Of a stretch of 64,000 nucleotides of DNA, positions 61,201 through 64,000 are shown one piece after another. The notes below the pieces were generated by a model. That model searched no databases, was not told the DNA's origin, and saw only the letters and a list, made by a program, of their open reading frames with translations. How positions within the stretch are numbered: the stretch's first letter is position 1; each line of letters begins with the position of its first letter. Origin of the DNA: Lethocerus indicus. Lineage: Eukaryota; Arthropoda; Insecta; Hemiptera; Belostomatidae. The DNA lies in the NCBI GenBank assembly GCA_019843655.1, contig JACDQD010000010.1, positions 7,671,637 through 7,735,636 on the forward strand. The letters run 5' to 3'. The translations under genes were made by a program, and so were the position numbers.

Positions 61201-63743
61201 CGTTGCTCCACGTTGGGCAATGCTCTACTGTTCCGAGCCGCCCGGCAGTTATTTTTAGCCGAAGAAAGCATTCCTAATATCTGCTTAATTCCCGAGGTTC
61301 GAGGGTGGCGGAACGCGCCATTAAAATTGGACGGCCCCGAGAAAGGAATGTTAAGTACATACCCAGCAGTAGAGACTGAAATAATTTACATTTTAACGGT
61401 TTCCGGTAGGACGACGCGTTTCTTAAAAATTATTTTATCCAGGCTCTATTGGTAGAACGTTGAAAAAGTTACCGAAAATTGGTTACTATTTATAAATGGA
61501 ACCCTACAGTGATAATTAATTGAGACAGTCGTAAACCTGTTGAGAATGCACCAAATAAGACCAATCTTTATGAGTGGTTTTATTTTTTTATGGGAGGGGG
61601 GTCGGGAGAACATCAAATACGACAATCGCACTGGGACAATTTACTGAGGATTTTTTTTATACCTCCCATGAATAAGGATAAACCCGTATCTTAACTACCA
61701 TTATAAGCAGGGAACGATTACTAAATGGATCCCCCACCACACACATACACACCATATATACATGTGTATAAAATGAATAGTACAATAACTATTATTGTGC
61801 AAACTTAAGGAACATTAATTTCCTACCACTGTAATCAGTCGGGTAAAAAAATATAAAATTATGAGGAGCCCCTGTAATCAGCGAAACCGGGAAGCAAGAC
61901 CGCGGGTTTGAGTTCCAGGGATAATTTTGATTCTGAACATTTAAAACATTTTTATTTGGCTTAGGGACAACATAGACACTTGGCATAATACTATACGCCA
62001 GCTTTATCACAGATTTTAGCTTGTTTCACACTGTTATTGAATAGTCATCGTATATTGTTATTGATACGAGAAACAGAAATACGATTTCCCGTGCACAATT
62101 AGCATATTGATGGGCTTAATTTCGCATCTGGCGAATGACAAATGTTCTTTCAATCGGGAGGCCGGTAGAACATAAATATCTCCGTTCACCTTGAATCTAA
62201 GTTGCGGCCTTCGGTTGATGACAAACATTTAAATGAGATAAACCTAAAAATAACCTTTGCGGTTATACTACCAAAAAAATAGTAATTGAAAAGATAACGT
62301 ACTTTATATTGTTGTTACACAATTACATCGATGATTTTTCTAAAGAGCAGCGTTAATATTGACGGTACCGTTTGAGAGGTTCACAATAAATATTGAAAAC
62401 CACAATGGTTCCGTATCCTAAATGTTTTTGAATATTTGTTCCGAAAAAACAAATGGTTTGTTGCACCTCGTCTAAGTTATAGATCTGTTTCTGTGCATGC
62501 ACCTCACTTTGTACACACCACGGTACACTTTGTAAGCGAGTGAAGTCATTGTTACAAATATGAATTGGTTTTCCAGCAGCATTCAATAATTCAACAATCC
62601 ATCGATAATTTTCATGAGTTCACACAGTGACGTAAGATAGATTATCTGTTTAGAGTCAGATAAGAAGAAAATGGGAATTTTTCGTGTGAATGGGACGTTC
62701 CTTATTAGGCGAATTATCCGGCCGGTATCTTCCAATCTTTGACGCGCGTGTCGGTGCCCACGGTGACCATTTCTGCGTATAAGCGACCCGCGTTTGGAGA
62801 GGAATTATTATCTTATCAATCCATTTTGTGGGCCTACGGTTACGTCGCCAGTCTAAGCCGTATCTCCGCTTTTATTACCTAGCGGGTTGGGGGTTCCCTT
62901 GACTCCCCCGGGCGGGGCTTTTGGCACGTTCTCCCTTTGGCGATAAGGACGGAAAATAAATTTTCAACGGCCGGGAGATAAAATATAAATAAGCAAAAAA
63001 GATCTTTAAAAGTATACCGGTGCGTGCGCAATTTCTGGGGGTGCATACCCCCTTATGCGATTTTAAATTAGACCGCTTTAATAGTCAGTTGAATCCCTCC
63101 CCCCAGGTTCCTAGGCATGTCCCAAGGGTCCTACCTGTTATTACCGTTATTCTTACACAGTTATTTAGACAATACAATAACAGTCCCGTCCGGACAGGTA
63201 TATCCAAGACCCTCGAGGTACGATCCCAACATCTCGAATAAATCACTCGGGAAAACGCTTTCTAAGGACTGCTTCGAGTGTCCCCCAGTCATTTTTTTAT
63301 TGTAATCAATTCAACAATAACTATACACTGTCAGCAAAGCAATAATTTCTCTCTCAAGTATGCCGGAGTATGTTGAGAGCTCTGTTCTGTATTCGAGCCC
63401 GGATGACTCCTTTTGAGACGATTTGGGATCGACTGCCGTCATTGATTTACGGCAGAAATGTTGTATCTCGGAATTTGTATCTGTTAAAGAATTTTTTTTG
63501 GTATTCTGCGGCCGGTGTGTGTGGCGGAGACCGAGTAAGCGTCAGCGGCAAGTATCGATCTCTTGGCGGTCCCCGGACTGACTCCTCCCCCGCTGGGTTA
63601 ACACCCCAGCACGCTGTAGCGCCCGTATTCTATGCCCTAGACTATAATACGCCTTTTATCATTAATCTTTGAGAGAATCATTTTAAAACGACTCCTTCCA
63701 ATCATCGATTCCTCAAACATAATTCCTAGCCATCAATTTTGCT
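61201..63743. other. No gene recognised
   Basis: No recognisable coding region or repeat pair. The stretch 62.85-63.25 kb is GC-richer but shows no domain. Confidence 0.4.
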
Positions 63744-64000
63744 TCACTCTACCATCCAGCAGTTGTGGACGAGATCTTCTCTGCACTGGAGCTTGGACAG
63801 TACTGCGGTGGTGTCTTTCTCTATTCGATCGAGTGTGGCACCCCGGGTTACTGTTCAAGCTGAAAAATATCCTTCGAATACATATTACCTCATCCTCAAA
63901 TCCTACCTTGAGGACAGGTTCTTCAGAGTTAAGGAAGGCCAAGCGCTATCCGACTACTGTTCGGTCGAAGCGTCCGTCCCTTAGGGTAGTGTCCTAGACC
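63744..64000 (+). mobile_element. Jockey-clade non-LTR retrotransposon relic (reverse transcriptase core), continues past the window
   Basis: Successive plus-strand frames spell the conserved RT order: EIFSALELGQYCGGVFL, then after a short deletion FDRVWHPGLLFKLKN, then after another shift YYLILKSYLEDRFFRVKEG and LSDYCSVEASVP, followed by a stop where the family has Gln, then GSVLD. Two frameshifts and one stop show it is inactive. The short deletion lies near the first catalytic Asp box. The missing FADD box should lie beyond position 64000. Confidence 0.88.

Noticed and set aside
61890..61935. GGTTTGAGTTCC, like a tRNA T-arm
   Set aside because: No matching acceptor stem, D-arm or anticodon arm at the right spacing.
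1..64000. CRISPR arrays, bacterial operons or ribosome binding sites
   Set aside because: The window is eukaryotic nuclear DNA with spliced genes. No regularly spaced repeats of CRISPR type occur.

Overview
The window is arthropod nuclear DNA, most likely insect. The evidence is an AT-rich background, a host gene split by GT-AG introns, an AMP deaminase of arthropod/animal type, decayed jockey-clade non-LTR retrotransposons and a mariner relic. Patchy CpG depletion over transcribed DNA suggests gene-body methylation, as in many hemimetabolous insects such as Hemiptera; that last step is inference. Only two genes can be named with confidence, and most of the window is gene-free DNA with old repeats.

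Layout. 1-24.4 kb: no recognisable gene. It holds a jockey relic (5.5-5.95 kb), several pairs of diverged dispersed repeats (3.35/4.42 kb, 17.76/18.24 kb, 18.00/18.20 kb, and 11.25 kb matching 39.43 kb), a cluster of short hairpins at 19.05-19.54 kb, and a long near-perfect snap-back hairpin at 20.84-20.95 kb. 24.43-30.88 kb (+): the last ten coding exons of a USP31/USP43-type ubiquitin-specific protease. All intron phases agree and the stop codon is present; the exons carrying the catalytic Cys and the start were not found and probably lie to the left. A mariner relic sits in its first visible intron. 31.72-32.05 kb (-): an intact 109-codon ORF of unknown function, antisense to the 3' flank of the protease gene, with its own initiator-like site and a poly(A) signal that overlaps its stop codon.

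34.9-35.4 kb: a CpG-rich island with a strong splice donor, possibly a first exon. 36.2-38.8 kb: coding-like, partly broken minus-strand sequence under a pyrimidine-biased plus strand, with a CpG-rich end at 38.4-38.8 kb. This may be an undescribed minus-strand gene, a pseudogene or an old element. 41.75-41.93 kb (-), 53.45-53.52 kb (+) and 63.74-64.0 kb (+): three further jockey relics. 48.7-52.8 kb (+): a CpG-rich 5' region, a complete intronless AMP deaminase (753 residues, all catalytic residues present), and a poly(A) signal.

The two named genes act in different pathways: ubiquitin removal and purine nucleotide balance (AMP to IMP). They contrast strongly in base use. The deaminase ORF is GC- and CpG-rich, while most protease exons are AT-rich and CpG-poor. 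The most interesting points are the intronless but intact deaminase, the CpG mosaic, the small antisense ORF, the 36-39 kb minus-strand unit and the 20.85-kb hairpin.
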